A stretch of 64,000 nt of DNA, taken from assembly GCF_042653925.1 (NCBI RefSeq), contig NZ_JBHSFQ010000001.1:186001-250000 (forward strand). The letters run 5' to 3'. The notes under the pieces are model-generated. The model did no database searches. It worked only from the letters and a program-made list of their open reading frames with translations, and was not told where the DNA came from. Position numbers and translations under genes: made by a program. Positions 61,920-64,000 of the stretch are shown piece after piece. The first letter of the stretch is position 1. Each line of letters opens with the position of its first letter. This DNA comes from Nocardiopsis_B mangrovi. GTDB taxonomy: Bacteria > Actinomycetota > Actinomycetes > Streptosporangiales > Streptosporangiaceae.

Positions 61920-62855
61920 TCAGCGGCGCGGCCGCGGACCGCCGCCGGAGTGCTCCAGGAGGAACGGGCGCACCAGGCGGGAGACGCGCATCGGGTGCTC
62001 CATCATCGGCAGGTGGCCGGTCTCGGGCATCATCACGACCCGGTTGCGCGGGAAGGTCCGGGCGGCCCGCCGGGCGATCAGGGGATTGACGAAGCGGTCG
62101 TTGAACCCGAACACGAGCAGCGTGGGGCTGTGCACACGGGCCGCCTGCCGCCAGAGCGAGTGCGCGCCGCGCCGCACGTACTCCGCCACCAGCGAGCGCA
62201 GCGACTCCAGGACCGCGGTGTGGGCGTGCCCGTGGTTCTCGCGTTCGCGCTCGGCCTCCAGTGCCTCGTCGATCCGCCGCGCGTGTGTCGCGGACGGGTC
62301 GAAGTAGGTGGTGTTGAGCGTGTCCTGGAGCCGGACCTCGGGCGGGCGGCTCTGCATGCGGGCGTAGACGGCCGGGCCGAGGAAGGGGATCAGCGCACCG
62401 GTCATCTGGTAGGGGATCAGCCGCGGCCACAGGTCGGGCAGGGCAGGTGAGAGCAGCGAGAGCGAGCGCACCAGGTGCGGGGACGACGCCGCCACCCGCA
62501 CCGCCACGGCGCCGCCCATGGAGTTGCCGAGCAGGTGGACGGGGTACGGGCCGGCCTCGATCAGGTCGATGACCACGGCCGCCTGGGCGTCGAGCCCGTA
62601 TGCGCCGTCGTCGGGCGGCGGCGACTGCCCGAACCCGGGCAGGTCCGGTGCCTCCCCGGCGACGTCGGAGCAGAGCGCCCCCATGAGGTCGGTCCAGTTG
62701 GTGGAGGCCCCGCCCAGCCCGTGGACGTAGACGGCGCGCTCGCGCGGCGCGCCGGCCGCCGCGGAGGACCCGGGCGGCCGGTCGCGGCGGACGAAGATGC
62801 TCCGGCCGGCGAACGATTCCGTCTTCCCCGGCCACAACGCGATCGGCTCCGGCAT
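61920..62855 (-). CDS. Alpha/beta hydrolase
   Basis: 311 residues. VYVHGLGGASTNW (oxyanion), nucleophile LLGNSMGGAVAVR, acid FGFNDRFVNP, and His ETGHLPMMEH: a complete triad. A helical lid lies between strands 6 and 7. Similar in position and length to LipV-type esterases of mycobacteria, but the substrate is unknown. ATG 62855 follows GGAGGGG. Divergent from the acidic small protein. Confidence 0.88.
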   Translation of the reverse strand: MPEPIALWPGKTESFAGRSIFVRRDRPPGSSAAAGAPRERAVYVHGLGGASTNWTDLMGALCSDVAGEAPDLPGFGQSPPPDDGAYGLDAQAAVVIDLIEAGPYPVHLLGNSMGGAVAVRVAASSPHLVRSLSLLSPALPDLWPRLIPYQMTGALIPFLGPAVYARMQSRPPEVRLQDTLNTTYFDPSATHARRIDEALEAERERENHGHAHTAVLESLRSLVAEYVRRGAHSLWRQAARVHSPTLLVFGFNDRFVNPLIARRAARTFPRNRVVMMPETGHLPMMEHPMRVSRLVRPFLLEHSGGGPRPRR

Positions 62856-63025
62856 GGTCCCCCTCCGAACTCCCCTCCGTTGCACTCTAACCACCGGTGC
62901 CCGCCGCGGGCCCTCATCACCCGCCCGGCCCGTCGGCGCACGCCGCGGCCCTGGCCCGTGTCGTCGCGGCCCGCTCGGGTAGGGGTGCCGGACAGCCGTC
63001 CACGACCGCGATCAGGGGAGGGACC

Positions 63026-63271
63026 GTGACGTCCGATCCGCAGCAGGCCGCTCCGCGCCCCGGCGAGGGCGAGAGCGAGGGCGAGGAACTCTCTCTGGAG
63101 GCCGCCGAGGCCGACATCGCCGAGCAGCGGTCCGCCGTCCTCGACGAGTCCACCGATCCCGACTGGCTGGAGGACACCGACCTCGAGGACGACGTCGAGG
63201 TACCCGAGGCCGACGCGGTGGAGCAGGCGCAGGAGGTCGTCGGCGACGGAGTCGACGAGGAGTACCGCTGA
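63026..63271 (+). CDS. Small acidic protein, unknown function
   Basis: 81 residues, about one third Asp/Glu. Repeating EADIAEQ/EADAVEQ units and a C-terminal DEEYR. No Cys, no hydrophobic segment, so probably disordered. Similar acidic proteins ending in EDYR or EEYR are remembered from other actinobacteria. GTG 63026 has GGGGAGGG 4-8 nt upstream. Probably not an enzyme. Confidence 0.65.
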   Translation: MTSDPQQAAPRPGEGESEGEELSLEAAEADIAEQRSAVLDESTDPDWLEDTDLEDDVEVPEADAVEQAQEVVGDGVDEEYR

Positions 63272-63517
63272 CGTGCCCCTTCTCGGGGAGGGCGGGGGCG
63301 GCGCCCTGCGCGGGATCGGTGAATGCGTGATCCTGGCGGGGCCGAACCTACGTGCGAGTAAGATGGGTATCCCGGGGCCACCGGGCCGGACCGTTCCCGG
63401 CGGCCCGGCCGCGGATGCGGCCCCGGCTACCCGCGGGAGCGCGCCGGAGCCACGGCGCACCCGCCGCATGGACGTCGAGCGTGGCGCTGCGCCACGAGGA
63501 GTTCGGAGGGTGTGGGT

Positions 63518-64000
63518 GTGACAGCTCCTTCAGACGCCCGCCCGCGAGGGACCCGCCTGCCCAGGCTCGCGCGCCGGCGCCAGTTGCTGGCCGCCGCCCA
63601 GGAGGTGTTCGTCGCCCAGGGCTACCACGCCGCGGCCATGGACGAGATCGCCGACCGCGCCGGGGTCAGCAAGCCCGTGCTCTACCAGCACTTCCCCGGC
63701 AAGCTGGACCTGTACTTGGCCCTGCTGGAGGAGCACTCGGAGTCGCTGGTCGACAAGCAGCGCGAGGCGCTCGAGAGCACCGACGACAACCGCCAGCGGG
63801 TGACCGCCAGCTTCCAGGCCTACTTCGACTTCGTCGCCGGCGAAGGCGAGGCGTTCCGCCTGGTGTTCGAGTCCGACCTGCGCAACCTGCCCGCGGTCCG
63901 CGAGAAGACCGAGCACACCCTCCAGCGCTGCGCCGAGCTGATCGGCGAGGTGATCCGGCAGGACACCAGCATCTCCGACGACGAAGCGCACCTGCTGAGC
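63518..64000 (+). CDS. TetR-family regulator, truncated by the window end
   Basis: At least 161 residues, no stop before the edge. HTH: RRRQLLAAAQEVFVAQGYHAAAMDEIADRAGVSKPVLYQHFPGKLDLYLALL. C-terminal half resembles the Rv3208-type TetR. GTG 63518 is 7 nt after GGAGGG. Confidence 0.9.
   Translation, partial: MTAPSDARPRGTRLPRLARRRQLLAAAQEVFVAQGYHAAAMDEIADRAGVSKPVLYQHFPGKLDLYLALLEEHSESLVDKQREALESTDDNRQRVTASFQAYFDFVAGEGEAFRLVFESDLRNLPAVREKTEHTLQRCAELIGEVIRQDTSISDDEAHLLS

Overview
The window is about 64 kb of dense, very GC-rich actinobacterial chromosome. Diagnostic genes are whiB1 and whiB7, the thiol-stress pair sigR/rsrA, mycoredoxin, PdtaS, DasR, AdnAB, UvrD2, HisN, MoeZ and initiator tRNAs with encoded CCA. 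Gene content and order resemble Nocardiopsis, Streptomonospora or Streptomyces type chromosomes; a Nocardiopsaceae-like host is my inference. No phage, insertion sequence or CRISPR array was seen. Only the first 2.3 kb looks accessory: its codons are visibly less GC-rich, and it carries a phosphotransferase-like gene and a small peptide gene translationally coupled to an isoaspartate-methyltransferase-like enzyme, which could be a minimal RiPP locus.

Layout. 3.0-4.3 kb: RsbW-like anti-sigma plus SigB/SigF-type sigma factor. 4.3-9 kb: membrane protein, lipid kinase, whiB1, pdtaS, and dasR with a probable dre operator. 9-13.5 kb: ThDP enzyme, tandem HD/HD-GYP membrane proteins and a 28-residue membrane peptide. 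14-16 kb: sigR-rsrA with a textbook SigR autoregulatory promoter and an upstream in-frame start. 16-23.7 kb: thiC with TPP riboswitch, SRAP protein, OsmC, aroA, rsgA and a YeeE/YedE sulfur transporter. The transporter is preceded by a polycysteine, apparently leaderless small ORF, hairpins and a 3 x 20 bp tandem repeat. 24-32 kb: DUF2087, HAD and TetR genes, hisN, a lipoprotein, a MacB-like ABC system and two identical tRNA-fMet genes.

32-43 kb: UPF0182, PPA1309, Lon-like PDZ protease, moaE, epimerase, DUF2342, NUDIX, a TetR/VOC pair with twin operators, and a DUF45 metallopeptidase. 43-45 kb: whiB7 with an autoregulatory-type promoter, a 95-codon upstream ORF and a terminator/antiterminator, followed downstream by a 52-residue charged ORF. 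44-59.5 kb: tesB, uvrD2, mrx1 behind a SigR-type promoter, an ANTAR protein, nudC, an M20 dipeptidase, a PLP-fold protein without its catalytic lysine, adnB and adnA. 59.5-64 kb: alkyltransferase-like protein, SPW membrane protein, moeZ, an alpha/beta hydrolase, an acidic small protein and a TetR gene cut by the window edge.

Functionally the window is rich in stress and redox control (SigR/RsrA, Mrx1, WhiB1, WhiB7), sulfur and cofactor metabolism (YeeE, MoeZ, MoaE, ThiC) and DNA repair (AdnAB, UvrD2, SRAP, ATL). At least nine genes have a TANNNT box 6-8 nt before the start codon and no Shine-Dalgarno sequence, suggesting leaderless transcripts. All functions are assigned from sequence motifs and family knowledge; no database search was run.
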